A stretch of DNA of 64,000 bases from Nostoc sp. MG11. GTDB lineage: Bacteria > Cyanobacteriota > Cyanobacteriia > Cyanobacteriales > Nostocaceae. This document shows positions 54,297 through 63,427 of the stretch, one piece after another (the first letter of the stretch is position 1; each line of letters starts with the position of its first letter). The notes under the pieces are model-generated. The model made no database searches and was not told the origin of the DNA. It was given only the letters and a program-made list of their open reading frames with translations. The translations under genes were made by a program, and so were the position numbers. The DNA lies in NCBI RefSeq assembly GCF_014904695.1, contig NZ_JACXXN010000002.1:496001-560000 (forward strand), written 5' to 3'.

Positions 54297-54644
54297 TTAA
54301 TTTGTCCTTCCGTTTATGTAATCTTGCCAAAGAAAAGCCAAATCCTGTGATTGAACTTGCCATTCTGGAGAAACTTGGTACATCCGCCTAGGGCGTCCTC
54401 GCCCTTCGAGTTTCTTCCAGTATCCAGTAATTGCCCTTTGGTCTTCAAGAAATTTGATCGCACTGTAAAGCACAGTGTCCGAAAGTCTATATGTGGAATA
54501 TTCAGTTTCTAGTCGCTGGATCAACTCGGTTCCGTAGGATTCACCTTGTAGCAAAACATACAGTATGTAACAAACTGCTAGTTCCTGACAGAGGTAAGTT
54601 GGCGGAGGATTCTCAAAGAATTGATATATATCCTCAAGTTTCAT
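54297..54644 (-). CDS. PadR-family transcriptional regulator
   Basis: A 115-residue winged-helix regulator: CYILYVLLQGESYGTELIQRLETEY (helices 1-2), LSDTVLYSAIKFLEDQRAITGYWKKLEGRGRPRRMYQVSPEW (recognition helix and wing with the conserved GRPRRxY). It lacks the long C-terminal dimer helices of full PadR proteins, matching the short class. Encoded just upstream of the CcbB-like gene and divergent from the small gene at 54722, either of which may be its target. Confidence 0.9.
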   Translation of the reverse strand: MKLEDIYQFFENPPPTYLCQELAVCYILYVLLQGESYGTELIQRLETEYSTYRLSDTVLYSAIKFLEDQRAITGYWKKLEGRGRPRRMYQVSPEWQVQSQDLAFLWQDYINGRTN

Positions 54645-54721
54645 GGTTAGTGAATGGCTAAAAAAACTGCCTTAGGGTAAGGTCTACAAGGATTGTAGTC
54701 AGTATATAGTTTTACTACAAA

Positions 54722-54943
54722 ATGAGTAAGTATATAATGCTACTTGGGCCAGATTTTCAAAATGCAAACAACACAATGATTACCCACGCCTCTGTAAAGT
54801 TGTGGGAAAAATTTGCGAGTTTTAGGGGTACAACATATTACACCCCTACCCAAGCTCGATACGGTGTTGTGAGGAGCAATTTAGACAATGGCAAAGCCAG
54901 AGTCTTAGTGTTAAGCGATGCCGAGCGGGTTAGAACTGCTTAA
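54722..54943 (+). CDS. Small hypothetical protein divergent from padR
   Basis: A 73-residue product, MSKYIMLLGPDFQNANNTMITHASVKLWEKF, then SFRGTTYYTPTQARYGVVRSNLDNGKARVLVLSDAERVRTA. Not recognised as a named family. It appears soluble, with a beta-rich second half. Codon use and the absence of repeats support a real gene; it lies 77 bases from the divergent padR start. Confidence 0.5.
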   Translation: MSKYIMLLGPDFQNANNTMITHASVKLWEKFASFRGTTYYTPTQARYGVVRSNLDNGKARVLVLSDAERVRTA

Positions 54944-55311
54944 GCATAAGATGCTATCGAAGAAATTTTACAGGTAAAATGCCGTTTTGTCTGTAAAACT
55001 TAATAAACACTTTGTTTGACAGTGATTTTCCCAATGTCGATTCTAAAAGATTAAGCTAAACCAGATGTTTTGGTTATAACCTTTCTGCTAGTGAACACAC
55101 ACAAGCGAGCATTCAGTACTGAGTTACCAAAATTCAGTTCGCCCTTCTCTACGATACACATAGCAAAGGCGTTAGCAGAGCGATCGCTCTGCGGGTTGTA
55201 CTGTCCAACCATTCTTCAGTACTTCTAACTTTCTGGACTTGAGATCCTATTGGTTCATCTGGTAAGTGTGATAGTAAACTTATCAAGCGCCTAGTATCTT
55301 GGTGATCAGTT
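54944..55311. other. Intergenic region with a HIP1-centred palindrome
   Basis: No gene. GCAGAGCGATCGCTCTGC (55175-55192) is a perfect 18-base palindrome around a HIP1 octamer. The preceding CTTCTCTACGA...GCGTTAGC looks like a second dispersed repeat type, related to the copy at 43774. Confidence 0.5.
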
Positions 55312-55890
55312 ATGTCACAAATCCCCGACGCTCCATCGTCTTCCTCTACTCTCAGAGCAATTGCCCAAACTTTTCGCCTTATAGGTTGGATTAGCTTTTG
55401 GATTCAGTTAGTACTAGGCGTTGTTTCTGGCATAATTGTGCTGCTGTTCGCCATCTTTAGTCAAAGATCTGGCAGTCCTAGTAATAACCCTGGAACTGGT
55501 TTTGGTGTCTTTTTAGCAGTTTGTGGACTGATTGTTTTGGGTGGAGGTATTTATTTGGCTTATCGCTACACTAGAATCGGCAGACAACTGCAATCCTCCA
55601 ATCCCAGTAACCGACCTCGTAAAAGCGAGACTGTGCAAGTATTGCGTTTGGGCCTGTGGGTGAATTTAGCGGGAACGCTAGTGACTCTTTTGGGGGCGCA
55701 AGCGATCGTTGGTACTCTGGTAGCAAGATCTATATCTCCCCAAGCCATAACTACCCAGTTTTTTGACCCTACCCGAATTATTAGTGGTTTAGATATGCTT
55801 GTGGTACAAGCCAACACTAATACTGTCTCAGCGCATTTTGCAGGTCTTGTAGGGTCACTTTGGCTACTCAATCGCATCAACCGACCTTAG
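55312..55890 (+). CDS. DUF3611 family membrane protein
   Basis: A 192-residue membrane protein with four hydrophobic segments (about 20-47, 62-85, 106-130, 160-185). The opening ALTFRLIGWISFWIQLVLG-like sequence, the TGFGVFLAVCGLIVLGGGIYLAYRYTRIGRQL segment and the late Q-x-NTNTVSAHFAGLVGSLWLLNR are typical of DUF3611, a family of cyanobacteria and chloroplasts with unclear role. The length is standard. Single gene. Confidence 0.85.
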   Translation: MSQIPDAPSSSSTLRAIAQTFRLIGWISFWIQLVLGVVSGIIVLLFAIFSQRSGSPSNNPGTGFGVFLAVCGLIVLGGGIYLAYRYTRIGRQLQSSNPSNRPRKSETVQVLRLGLWVNLAGTLVTLLGAQAIVGTLVARSISPQAITTQFFDPTRIISGLDMLVVQANTNTVSAHFAGLVGSLWLLNRINRP

Positions 55891-56085
55891 CAGCAGGAGT
55901 GGCAAAGTGGGAGTAATTTTGACTTGCTTCCCGATAAATAAAAAAGGTTTATCCTAACTTTTGCGAAACAATCAATCCTAGGTGTGAAGACTTCTATTAA
56001 TAGTTCCTGGAGTAACATCCTTTTAATAGGTAATGCCACACTTGGCATAGGGACGAGATTAAACTTTATTGGAAGTCTTAATACC

Positions 56086-56385
56086 ATGAAAAATCAAGAA
56101 GCATGGAAATTTGGTATACAGGTTTTCTTTAGTACCATTGTGCTTGGACTGTGTGTTTTCCAAATCGGCTCAGTACGGGACAAGGAGAATCTTGCACTTT
56201 ACTGGGGTGGGTTATCAAGTGTACTTGCATACTGGTTGCCTTCGCCTGCTGGACAAGTTAGAGATGAGAAGGAACAAATGACTGTAAATCAAAAGACCTT
56301 TGCAGCTGTTAATGACGGTAATGGGAAAGGTCAGGGTCTTGCTCAAGTTACTAATACAACAGTTACTAAAGAACCTCAAAACTGA
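56086..56385 (+). CDS. Small hypothetical membrane protein
   Basis: From ATG 56086 a 99-residue protein with two hydrophobic stretches (IQVFFSTIVLGLCVFQI and YWGGLSSVLAYWLPS) and a polar C-terminal half rich in Asn, Gly and Thr. The frame stays open upstream to a GTG at 55984, but the internal ATG gives the better start. Not recognised. The pattern 'GLSSVLAYWLPSP' is seen in small cyanobacterial proteins without known role. Confidence 0.5.
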   Translation: MKNQEAWKFGIQVFFSTIVLGLCVFQIGSVRDKENLALYWGGLSSVLAYWLPSPAGQVRDEKEQMTVNQKTFAAVNDGNGKGQGLAQVTNTTVTKEPQN

Positions 56386-56560
56386 TTGATTTGGCGAATT
56401 ATCTATTTTCGTAGCCTTGGTAACGATGCTAGGGCTAAATTTTTAAACCAAGACTGATTGTTCTAACAAATTTTGTTTTTCCAGTTACAGGAAGGCAAAA
56501 TTACTATATGCTGCTGATGTGTTGGCAGGAAGATACTAGGCGAAAGACTGAGAAAAATCT

Positions 56561-57841
56561 GTGCTGGATATTAAGCAAATACGGGAAAATCCACAATTAA
56601 TTCAGGAACGGTTGGATAGTCGCAGTGGTAGATATGACATCCAGCCGATATTACAGCTAGATCGGCAACAACGGGAACTGGAAGTGACGCGGAGCCAACT
56701 CCAAGCTCGTAGCAACGAAATTGGTAAAATAGTCGGACAAAAGATCAAATCTGGTATCGATTCTCAAGACTCAGAAATTCAGACTCTACGGGATGAAGGC
56801 AATTCCATTAGAACTCAATTGAGTGAACTGGAACCGCAGGAAAAAGACCTCAAAGCTGAAATTGCACAACTTTTGCTGGCACTTCCTAACTTACCAAGCG
56901 ACTCCACACCCATTGGTAAGAGTGAGGAAGAGAATGTCGAAGTGCGTCGTTGGGGTGATGAGTACATTCCCCAAAACCCGAATATTCTGCCACACTGGGA
57001 AATCGGCGAAAAGCTGGGTATTCTCAATGTTGAGCGGGCTGTAAAAGTTGCTCAAAGTCGCTTTATAACCTTGATAGGTGCTGGTGCAGCACTGGAGAGG
57101 GCATTAATTCAATTTATGCTTTCTGTCCAGACTGAAGCTGGGTATATAGAAGTCAGTCCGCCGTTATTAGTTAATACTGCGTCTTTGACGGCGACTGGTC
57201 AGCTACCCAAGTTTGCTGAAGAAAGTTTTAAATGTGCTGATGATGACTTATGGTTGATTCCCACAGCGGAAGTGCCTGTTACCAACCTCTACCGGGGTGA
57301 AATTCTCGCCGCTGAAGACTTGCCTATCTACCACTGTGCTTATACTCCCTGTTTTCGTCGTGAAGCTGGGAGTTATGGGCGCGATATGCGAGGATTAATC
57401 CGCCTGCATCAATTTAATAAGGTAGAACTGGTAAAATTTGTCCATCCCAGCACTTCTTTTGAGGAATTGGAAAGATTGGTAGGGAATGCAGAAGCGATTT
57501 TACAGGCGTTGCAACTGCCTTACCGAATAGTCAGCTTATGCAGTGGGGATTTAGGATTTTCTTCAACCAAAACCTATGATTTAGAGGTTTGGCTGCCATC
57601 CTCTGGCAAATACCGCGAAATTTCCAGCTGTTCTAATACTATGGACTTCCAGGCGCGACGGGCTGATATTCGCTTCAAAGAAGCAGGGAAAAAAGGTACT
57701 CAGTTCGTGCATACCCTTAACGGTTCTGGTTTGGCGGTTGGACGAACAATGGCAGCAATTCTGGAGAACTATCAACAACCTGATGACACAGTAAAGATAC
57801 CAGAAGCGTTGCAACCTTATTTAGGACGTGAGGTATTGTAA
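56561..57841 (+). CDS. serS: Seryl-tRNA synthetase
   Basis: Charges tRNA-Ser (and tRNA-Sec where present). The 426-residue protein has the N-terminal coiled-coil arm (about 1-105; [20 protein letters not shown]...) and the class II core with motif 2 ([29 protein letters not shown]) and motif 3 ([19 protein letters not shown]). The start is a GTG at 56561; no ATG fits. A clean hairpin terminator follows. Confidence 0.97.
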   Translation: MLDIKQIRENPQLIQERLDSRSGRYDIQPILQLDRQQRELEVTRSQLQARSNEIGKIVGQKIKSGIDSQDSEIQTLRDEGNSIRTQLSELEPQEKDLKAEIAQLLLALPNLPSDSTPIGKSEEENVEVRRWGDEYIPQNPNILPHWEIGEKLGILNVERAVKVAQSRFITLIGAGAALERALIQFMLSVQTEAGYIEVSPPLLVNTASLTATGQLPKFAEESFKCADDDLWLIPTAEVPVTNLYRGEILAAEDLPIYHCAYTPCFRREAGSYGRDMRGLIRLHQFNKVELVKFVHPSTSFEELERLVGNAEAILQALQLPYRIVSLCSGDLGFSSTKTYDLEVWLPSSGKYREISSCSNTMDFQARRADIRFKEAGKKGTQFVHTLNGSGLAVGRTMAAILENYQQPDDTVKIPEALQPYLGREVL

Positions 57842-57856
57842 TTCTAGTTGTCCTCT

Positions 57857-57893
57857 GTCATTAGTCATTTGTCCTTTACCAATGACTAATGAC
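57857..57893. terminator. STRR-built hairpin terminator after serS
   Basis: GTCATTAGTCATT (57857-57869) and AATGACTAATGAC (57881-57893) form a perfect 13-bp stem with an 11-base loop; made of AGTCATT heptamers. Confidence 0.7.
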
Positions 57894-57993
57894 CAATAGA
57901 CGACGGAAATATCCCATTGAGAGAAGTCCTATCTTGTGACACATCTTAAAATGGAGATAAGTCTATAGCTTAATATCTTCACTAATTTGCTCT

Positions 57994-59091
57994 ATGTCAG
58001 TTTTAGCAGCGATCGCAGTCTTGGCTGTTCTGATCTTGGTTCACGAGTTGGGACATTTTGTTGCAGCACGTTCTCAAGGTATTTACGTTAACCGCTTTTC
58101 TTTGGGTTTTGGTCCAGTTCTTTGGAAGTACCAAGGATCGCAGACCGAATATGCTGTTCGTGCATTTCCCTTGGGTGGCTTTGTGGGCTTTCCCGATGAT
58201 GACCCCGATAGCGATGTTCCACCCAATGACCCGAATCTGCTGCGTAACCGTCCAATTTTAGACAGGGCGATTGTCATCAGTGCCGGAGTAATAGCAAATT
58301 TAATATTTGCCTACATGTTGCTGGTGGCCCAGGTTAGTTTCATCGGCATAGGAGAAGCCAGCCAAAATGGAGTATTAATCCAACAGCTAGCACCAGATGT
58401 TAGTTCTGTAGCAGCTAAAGCCGGAATCCAGCCGGGAGATGTCATTATAGCGGCTAATCAAAGAGAATTTGGTAAATCGCTGCAAGAGATAGAGACTTTA
58501 AGGGACATCATTAAAACTAGTCCAGATCAGCCCGTTCAATTAGAAATTGCCCGTGGCAACCAAAAGCTATCGGTGAATGTGATTCCTGAAGCTAAGTCCA
58601 GTGGAGGCAGTATCGGTATCGGACTTGCTCCCAATGGAAAAATTGTGCGTCGTCGTATTACTAATCCTGTAGCAGCTTTGAATTTTGGTGCTATAGAATT
58701 TCAGCGACTTGTAACAACGACTTTTAAAGGTTTTGGACAATTAATCACCAACTTTGGCGAAACAGCTAGTCAAGTAGCTGGGCCCATTAAAATTGTGGAA
58801 ATTGGTGCCAATATTGCCCAAAATGATACAGGCAGCTTATTCTTTTTTGCAGCACTGATCAGCATTAACCTAGCAATTATTAACATTTTGCCGCTACCAG
58901 CTTTGGATGGGGGACAACTTGCTTTTCTGCTGATTGAAGGTTTGCGTGGTAAGCCCTTGCCCAATCGCATTCAAGAAGGTGTTATGCAAACTGGTTTGGT
59001 GCTACTGTTAGGATTAGGAATTTTTCTGATAGTTAAAGAAACCACCCAATTAACTACCCAGTTAGATTGGGTGCAAAAATTGTTCCAGTGA
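57994..59091 (+). CDS. rseP: Site-2 protease, M50 family (RseP-like)
   Basis: An intramembrane zinc protease that cleaves anti-sigma factors and related membrane substrates. The 365-residue protein has HELGHF at about residues 17-22 in the first membrane segment, a PDZ domain at about 115-205 (VAAKAGIQPGDVIIAANQREFGKS), and the third zinc ligand in NILPLPALDGGQL near residue 305. The single PDZ domain is usual in cyanobacteria. Lies 152 bases after serS. Confidence 0.94.
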   Translation: MSVLAAIAVLAVLILVHELGHFVAARSQGIYVNRFSLGFGPVLWKYQGSQTEYAVRAFPLGGFVGFPDDDPDSDVPPNDPNLLRNRPILDRAIVISAGVIANLIFAYMLLVAQVSFIGIGEASQNGVLIQQLAPDVSSVAAKAGIQPGDVIIAANQREFGKSLQEIETLRDIIKTSPDQPVQLEIARGNQKLSVNVIPEAKSSGGSIGIGLAPNGKIVRRRITNPVAALNFGAIEFQRLVTTTFKGFGQLITNFGETASQVAGPIKIVEIGANIAQNDTGSLFFFAALISINLAIINILPLPALDGGQLAFLLIEGLRGKPLPNRIQEGVMQTGLVLLLGLGIFLIVKETTQLTTQLDWVQKLFQ

Positions 59092-59438
59092 GCCTCTGGC
59101 AAAATTTGCTTCACGCTATCAGACTGAAGTCCTGATCATTAGCCACATCTTTTTAACCTCTGACTTCGTTGCTATCACGCTGGGGAATTAAGTTCCAAAG
59201 CTAATAGCTAAAGTCTTTTGAAACTGAGATCTTGCACTTCTCTCAACAACCGCCTAGGAATCATTCCTAGGCTAGTAGCAATCTTCTAAAGAAGACTGAG
59301 TCACGGTTAAATCCACGCTTGCGTGAATTTGAGCTATGAGCCGCTGCAATAAATTGCAGTGTGGGTAAGGGTGCTGATTGGCATTGGTGCAAGTTATCGA
59401 AACGGACTCAGTTTTAAGGCATTTTAACTAAAAATCCA
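59092..59438. other. Intergenic region with palindromes between rseP and nth
   Basis: No gene. GCCTAGGAAT (59252-59261) and ATTCCTAGGC (59263-59272) make a near-perfect palindrome around one base, and CTGCAAT/ATTGCAG (near 59345-59360) a second short dyad. Together with the intervening sequence they may be the remains of an inserted element. No coding remnant was recognised. Confidence 0.4.
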
Positions 59439-60107
59439 GTGAGCGTTACCCGTAAATCTCTGTCTAAAAAGCAACGGGCGCTAGAAATTTTAGCTCGTTT
59501 GAAATATCTTTATCCAGACGCTACTTGCTCTTTGAACTACTCAACGCCGGTGCAACTGCTGGTAGCAACAATTCTCTCGGCTCAGTGTACTGATGAACGA
59601 GTGAATAAAGTGACACCAGCTTTATTTAGTAGGTTTCCCGATGCAGCTAGTTTGGCGATCGCGGATTTGGTAGAGTTAGAAAACTTGGTACGTTCGACGG
59701 GGTTTTATCGCAATAAAGCCAAGAATATTCAAGCCGCTTGTCGGATGATTGTTACCGAGTTTGACTCTGTTGTCCCCAACCAAATGAAGCAACTGTTGCA
59801 GCTTCCAGGTGTAGCGCGCAAAACAGCAAATGTAGTTTTGGCTCATGCTTATGGCATTAATGCTGGGGTAACAGTAGATACTCACGTTAAGCGTCTGAGC
59901 GATCGCTTGGGTTTAACTGAACATACAGACCCCGTTCGGATTGAACAAGATTTAATGGAGCTATTGCCACAAACTGATTGGGAAAATTGGTCAATTCGGC
60001 TAATTTATCATGGTCGTGCTATTTGTAAAGCCCGCTCTCCCGCTTGTGTTGCTTGTGAGCTTGCAGATTTATGCCCTGCTGCTAATAAGCCAGTTGTGAT
60101 GGGGTAG
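59439..60107 (+). CDS. nth: Endonuclease III
   Basis: A base-excision-repair DNA glycosylase/AP lyase for oxidised pyrimidines. The 222-residue protein has the helix-hairpin-helix with catalytic Lys (LLQLPGVARKTANVVLAHA), the catalytic Asp in VTVDTHVKRL, and the 4Fe-4S ligands C-x6-C-x2-C-x5-C (CKARSPACVACELADLC) near the end. It starts at a GTG (59439). Standard length. Confidence 0.96.
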   Translation: MSVTRKSLSKKQRALEILARLKYLYPDATCSLNYSTPVQLLVATILSAQCTDERVNKVTPALFSRFPDAASLAIADLVELENLVRSTGFYRNKAKNIQAACRMIVTEFDSVVPNQMKQLLQLPGVARKTANVVLAHAYGINAGVTVDTHVKRLSDRLGLTEHTDPVRIEQDLMELLPQTDWENWSIRLIYHGRAICKARSPACVACELADLCPAANKPVVMG

Positions 60108-60183
60108 AGAACATAAGTCGCCCTAGAATTGACGGGTAGACTGTAGAATAGAAAATGCTGTCTTTAAATAAACTAAAAAATGT

Positions 60184-60486
60184 ATGGCAAAAAAGAGCAT
60201 GATTGAGCGCGAGAAAAAACGCGCCAAGTTGGTAGAAAAGTATGCTGATAAGCGAGAAGCTCTGCTGGATGATTTCAAAAGTGCAGAATCTCCCCTTGAT
60301 AAGCTAGAAATCCACCGACAAATTCAACAGCTACCCCGGAATAGTGCGCCCACCCGCCGCCGTAACCGTTGCTGGGTAACTGGTCGTTCTAGAGGTGTTT
60401 ACCGCGACTTTGGGCTGTCTCGGAACGTGTTACGAGAATGGGCGCATGAAGGTCTTTTGCCTGGAGTGGTTAAGTCTAGCTGGTAG
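60184..60486 (+). CDS. rpsN: 30S ribosomal protein S14
   Basis: A 100-residue S14 of the long, zinc-free type: [24 protein letters not shown], a middle [37 protein letters not shown] and the KSSW end. It stands alone outside the ribosomal operons, as in many cyanobacteria. Followed by an STRR hairpin. Confidence 0.97.
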   Translation: MAKKSMIEREKKRAKLVEKYADKREALLDDFKSAESPLDKLEIHRQIQQLPRNSAPTRRRNRCWVTGRSRGVYRDFGLSRNVLREWAHEGLLPGVVKSSW

Positions 60487-60548
60487 TCATTAGTCATTGG
60501 TCATTAGTCATTAGTTTTAGACAAATGACAAGTGACAAATGACAAAAA
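60484..60548. repeat. STRR heptamer tract between convergent genes
   Basis: Tandem AGTCATT/GGTCATT heptamers are followed by ACAAATGACAAGTGACAAAT; the two halves are partly complementary (TCATT/AATGA), so a hairpin can form. It lies exactly between the ends of rpsN and the gene at 60549 and overlaps neither beyond the stop codons. Probable bidirectional terminator. Confidence 0.6.
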
Positions 60549-60878
60549 TTATTGACCACAACACTTATCAATTCCCAGACTTTCTAAGAGTAGATCGCTG
60601 ACGGCGTTGGCGATCGCAAACTCTCCATAGAAGCTTTTGGAAAAATCAAACGACTGCATCTCTGTGACGATGGCAATTACCAGAGAGCCTAAGTCGTTTT
60701 CTCCTTCCATCCGTTGGCGCATAAAAATCTGTGCTGCGCGTTGGGCAATATTTTGATTGACTGCTTCGGGGATGAATTCTGTATCTAGCCACCGCAATAG
60801 ACTCTCTTGCAACCATTGACCTTCGAGTTGAGGATTTTCGGGCGGTGGTAAGGTGATCGGTGGGATTGGTTGAGTCAT
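60549..60878 (-). CDS. Hypothetical cyanobacterial protein
   Basis: From ATG 60878 a 109-residue acidic, helical protein: a Pro-rich start (MTQPIPPITLPPPENPQ), then LEGQWLQESLLRWLDTEFIPEAVNQNIAQRAAQIFMRQRMEGENDLGSLVIAIVTEMQSFDFSKSFYGEFAIANAVSDLLLESLGIDKCCGQ-type helices. The open frame extends upstream through a CGCAGAG repeat (60886-60927), which I do not count as coding. The pattern is conserved in cyanobacteria to my recollection; function unknown. Divergent from aat. Confidence 0.6.
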   Translation of the reverse strand: MTQPIPPITLPPPENPQLEGQWLQESLLRWLDTEFIPEAVNQNIAQRAAQIFMRQRMEGENDLGSLVIAIVTEMQSFDFSKSFYGEFAIANAVSDLLLESLGIDKCCGQ

Positions 60879-60885
60879 GTTTTTA

Positions 60886-60927
60886 AACGCAAAGGAACGC
60901 TGAGGCAAACGCAGAGGAACGCAGAGA
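60886..60927. repeat. CGCAGAG dispersed repeat between divergent genes
   Basis: AACGCAAAGGAACGCTGAGG and AACGCAGAGGAACGCAGAG, a head-to-tail copy of the repeat also found at 25304 and 25710. It separates the start of the gene at 60549 (minus) from aat (plus). Confidence 0.65.
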
Positions 60928-60973
60928 ATGACTGTTAGCAGCAAATTGCGTTCCTCTGGTCTTTTTTATATTT

Positions 60974-61549
60974 ATGCAATATGATATCGCCGCTATTGTT
61001 CAAGGTTATGCTCAAGGTTATTTTCTCATGGCTGATGAGCGCGATCGCCTGAATTGGTATGGAAGTAGCGATCGGACTTTCATACCCTTGGATGAACGAT
61101 TTCGCTATCCTAAGTCTTTGCAGCGCGTCCTTAACCAAGAACGTTTTAGTGTGGCGATTAATCGGGATTTTGAAGCTGTGGTGGCTGGTTGTGCTAACCG
61201 CGAAACAACTTGGATTTCACCAGAATTACAAAAGATTTACTGGTTACTTTACCAGACTGGCTATGCTTATAGTTTTGAAACTTGGCAGGGTGACGAACTA
61301 GCTGGGGGAATTTTAGGGATTGTCATTGGCGGTGCTTTCATTGGCGAATCGATGTTTTACCGCATTCCCGAAGGCTCAAAAGTGGCTATGGTAAAGTTGG
61401 TAGAAAGATTACGTCAGAGGCGATTTGTGTTTTTCGACGCTCAAATGATGAATCCTCATTTGGAAAGATTTGGCGCTCATCGCGTTAAAGATGAAGAATA
61501 TCAAGCTTTACTCAACAAAGCATTGCAACGTCGCTGTTCCTTATTCTAG
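60974..61549 (+). CDS. aat: Leucyl/phenylalanyl-tRNA-protein transferase
   Basis: Adds Leu or Phe to proteins with N-terminal Arg or Lys, marking them for ClpS/ClpAP (N-degron pathway). The 191-residue protein has [31 protein letters not shown]-like sequence ([15 protein letters not shown]), [26 protein letters not shown], and the core [20 protein letters not shown]. The C-terminal [40 protein letters not shown] completes the acyltransferase fold. Normal length for a cyanobacterium. Confidence 0.92.
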   Translation: MQYDIAAIVQGYAQGYFLMADERDRLNWYGSSDRTFIPLDERFRYPKSLQRVLNQERFSVAINRDFEAVVAGCANRETTWISPELQKIYWLLYQTGYAYSFETWQGDELAGGILGIVIGGAFIGESMFYRIPEGSKVAMVKLVERLRQRRFVFFDAQMMNPHLERFGAHRVKDEEYQALLNKALQRRCSLF

Positions 61550-61755
61550 AGATATGTGTGTTGAGTTAAATTAATAAATATCAGTATAAATATTATCTTT
61601 TAACCAAATATTGAAGTTTACGGCTGTTGGCAAAGAGCGCTCATTTATGACTGTATTCCAAGCCTATCTGATGATTGGCAAATTAAACTACTCGAGCAGT
61701 CAGACTGAAATTGGTGCTAGCTTTAAGAGCAGAATGTTGCATAAGAGCAGTAATT

Positions 61756-61986
61756 ATGTCATCCGCAGCGATTACTACAGTAGTAAAAATGATGGAGTCT
61801 TTACCTGTTGATGTACAGGAGCGAGTTGCAGAGCATCTTCGAGAGTATATCGACGACTTCCAAGATGAAGTCCGCTGGAACAAGTCATTTCAGAGAACAC
61901 AGCAAAAACTTGTGGCTGCTGCCAAACTTGCCAAACAAGAAATAGCTGAGGGGCAAGCTACTGCACTGGACTACGACCAACTATGA
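61756..61986 (+). CDS. Antitoxin of a RelE/ParE-type pair
   Basis: From ATG 61756 a 76-residue helical protein, MSSAAITTVVKMMESLPVDVQERVAEHLREYIDDFQDEVRW, then KLAKQEIAEGQATALDYDQL. This is the usual short cyanobacterial antitoxin whose C-terminus wraps the toxin. It overlaps the next gene's ATG by 4 bases (ATGA), so the pair is co-translated. The open frame upstream of this ATG is not coding. Confidence 0.75.
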   Translation: MSSAAITTVVKMMESLPVDVQERVAEHLREYIDDFQDEVRWNKSFQRTQQKLVAAAKLAKQEIAEGQATALDYDQL

Positions 61987-62246
61987 AATCCTCAGTTCTT
62001 CCCTCATTTTGGGCTGAGTATCGGCAATTAGATGATGATATCAGGCAAAGTGCTAGGAAGGCTTATCGTTTGTGGGCAGAGAATCCATTTCACCCGTCTT
62101 TGCATTTCAAGTGCATTAACAGCGAAGAAGGAATTTGGTCTGTAAGAGTGACGAGGAGTTATCGAGCACTTGGCGTGCTAGAAGGTGATACGGTCACATG
62201 GTTTTGGATTGGTAGTCATGATGATTATGAACGGTTCTTCTCGTAA
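61983..62246 (+). CDS. RelE/ParE-superfamily toxin
   Basis: An 87-residue protein: FWAEYRQLDDDIRQSARKAYRLWAENPFHPSLHFKCIN, then IWSVRVTRSYRALGVLEGDTVTWFWIGSHDDYERFF. This is the RelE/ParE fold of short cyanobacterial toxins, with the terminal WIGSHDDYERF motif. The second half is intact, unlike the fragment at 21222. Forms a complete pair with the preceding antitoxin. Confidence 0.85.
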   Translation: MKSSVLPSFWAEYRQLDDDIRQSARKAYRLWAENPFHPSLHFKCINSEEGIWSVRVTRSYRALGVLEGDTVTWFWIGSHDDYERFFS

Positions 62247-62336
62247 GTGATTTTGAAGTAGGTACGATAGATAGTAGCTTCTAAAGGTTTATAGATAAGG
62301 AAGTGAGAAAATAAGGCAGAGAAATAGACAAAACCC

Positions 62337-62561
62337 ATGCCCAGGAAAATTCGGGAGTTAAAAGCCCAGATTGCGCGTGAAGGGTTTATTTATCTGCCCA
62401 AGCGCGGCAAAGGCAGCCATGAGCGATGGCGGCATTCTTTGCTTATAAAAACACTGACAATTCCTGGCAAGGATGGGGATGATGTGCCACTCTACCTAGA
62501 AAAGCAGTTAGCAAAGTTATTAACTGAACTGGAAGAGTTAAGGGAGGAAGAGGATTCATGA
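62337..62561 (+). CDS. hicA: HicA-family toxin
   Basis: A 74-residue mRNA-interferase of the double-stranded-RNA-binding-like fold: RELKAQIAREGFIYLPKRGKGSHERWRH with the catalytic His in GKGSHERW, then LTIPGKDGDDVPLYLEKQLAKLL. The toxin gene precedes the antitoxin, the usual HicAB order. Overlaps hicB by 4 bases. Confidence 0.9.
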   Translation: MPRKIRELKAQIAREGFIYLPKRGKGSHERWRHSLLIKTLTIPGKDGDDVPLYLEKQLAKLLTELEELREEEDS

Positions 62562-62776
62562 ATCGATACACCATGATTGTTCAATGGTCTGATGAGGATC
62601 AGCTTTTCCTAGTTACGATTCCAGAGTTTGCTGAGCGTGTTGTTATGCCTTGCACTCATGGCAGAACTCGTGAGGAAGCTATTCGTAATGGCGAAGAAGT
62701 AATTGAAATGTACTTGGAAGCTTGGCAGGTAGAAGGTGAATCTATCCCTGAACCCAGCACACTTCAAATTGTCTGA
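62558..62776 (+). CDS. hicB: HicB-family antitoxin
   Basis: A 72-residue partner: YTMIVQWSDEDQLFLVTIPEFAERVVMPCTHGRTREEAIRNGEEVIEMYLEAWQVEGESIPEP. This is the partial RNase H-like fold of HicB. There is no C-terminal DNA-binding domain, as in many cyanobacterial short HicBs. Starts inside the hicA stop (ATGA). Confidence 0.9.
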   Translation: MNRYTMIVQWSDEDQLFLVTIPEFAERVVMPCTHGRTREEAIRNGEEVIEMYLEAWQVEGESIPEPSTLQIV

Positions 62777-62989
62777 TTAGCATTCTTAAACCCTTTGTCA
62801 AAATGAACTCTACTCCCATGCTGTTCTTTGGGATAGATGTGTAGGAGAAGCACATTTTCTTATACATTGACACTTTGAGTTAAAGTGCATTGCCCATCAG
62901 ATCCGGCAGCTTTGATATTTAGAAGCATAACAGATGTAGTTTGCCCAGTTATTGTTGGGAATACTAACAGCATATTTATCTAAAGCTTA

Positions 62990-63349
62990 ATGGAGTCAGT
63001 CATTATGGATGAGCTAGTAAACAAGTTAGCTGGTCTGGGAGTTGCTGGTTTAGTTTTGGTTGGGCTTGTTGCAACTTCATCTTATGCGGGAGCTGTAGCA
63101 ATTACAACCTCCTTAGCTTTTTTGGGTGGCCCCTTCGGAATGATTGGTGGTGCAGTTGCTCTCACTTTAATTGCAGCAATCTCAAGTGTAATTGCTAAGT
63201 TCGGAGTTGAAGCTCTTGCAAAGGCTGTAATTAAAAAGCTTAAGGAGAGTGGCAAATCAGAGGCTTCTATTATTCAAGAAATCAACAATTTCCCAATGAT
63301 TACTAATGGTTTACGTTCTCAACTACGTGAATATGTTCGTCAAGCGTAG
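62990..63349 (+). CDS. Small membrane protein of unknown function
   Basis: A 119-residue protein: a short acidic start (MESVIMDELVNKL), then a Gly/Ala-rich hydrophobic region (about 12-66) that can form two membrane segments, and a charged amphipathic tail (VEALAKAVIKKLKESGKSEASIIQEINNF...GLRSQLREYVRQA). Not recognised. A Met at residue 6 is an alternative start. The Gly-rich hydrophobic hairpin is reminiscent of pore-forming or holin-like peptides, and the gene lies among toxin-antitoxin genes, but this is speculation. Confidence 0.55.
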   Translation: MESVIMDELVNKLAGLGVAGLVLVGLVATSSYAGAVAITTSLAFLGGPFGMIGGAVALTLIAAISSVIAKFGVEALAKAVIKKLKESGKSEASIIQEINNFPMITNGLRSQLREYVRQA

Positions 63350-63427
63350 AAACTTGAATAGAAGTATTTGCCTTTACCCAAAAACCTATTACTAATGGGC
63401 ACAAGGTGCGATCGCTGATCTTGTAGG

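Noticed and set aside
61611-61811. 66-codon open frame overlapping the antitoxin start
   Set aside because: It overlaps the antitoxin gene in another frame and has no ribosome binding site or protein-like sequence.
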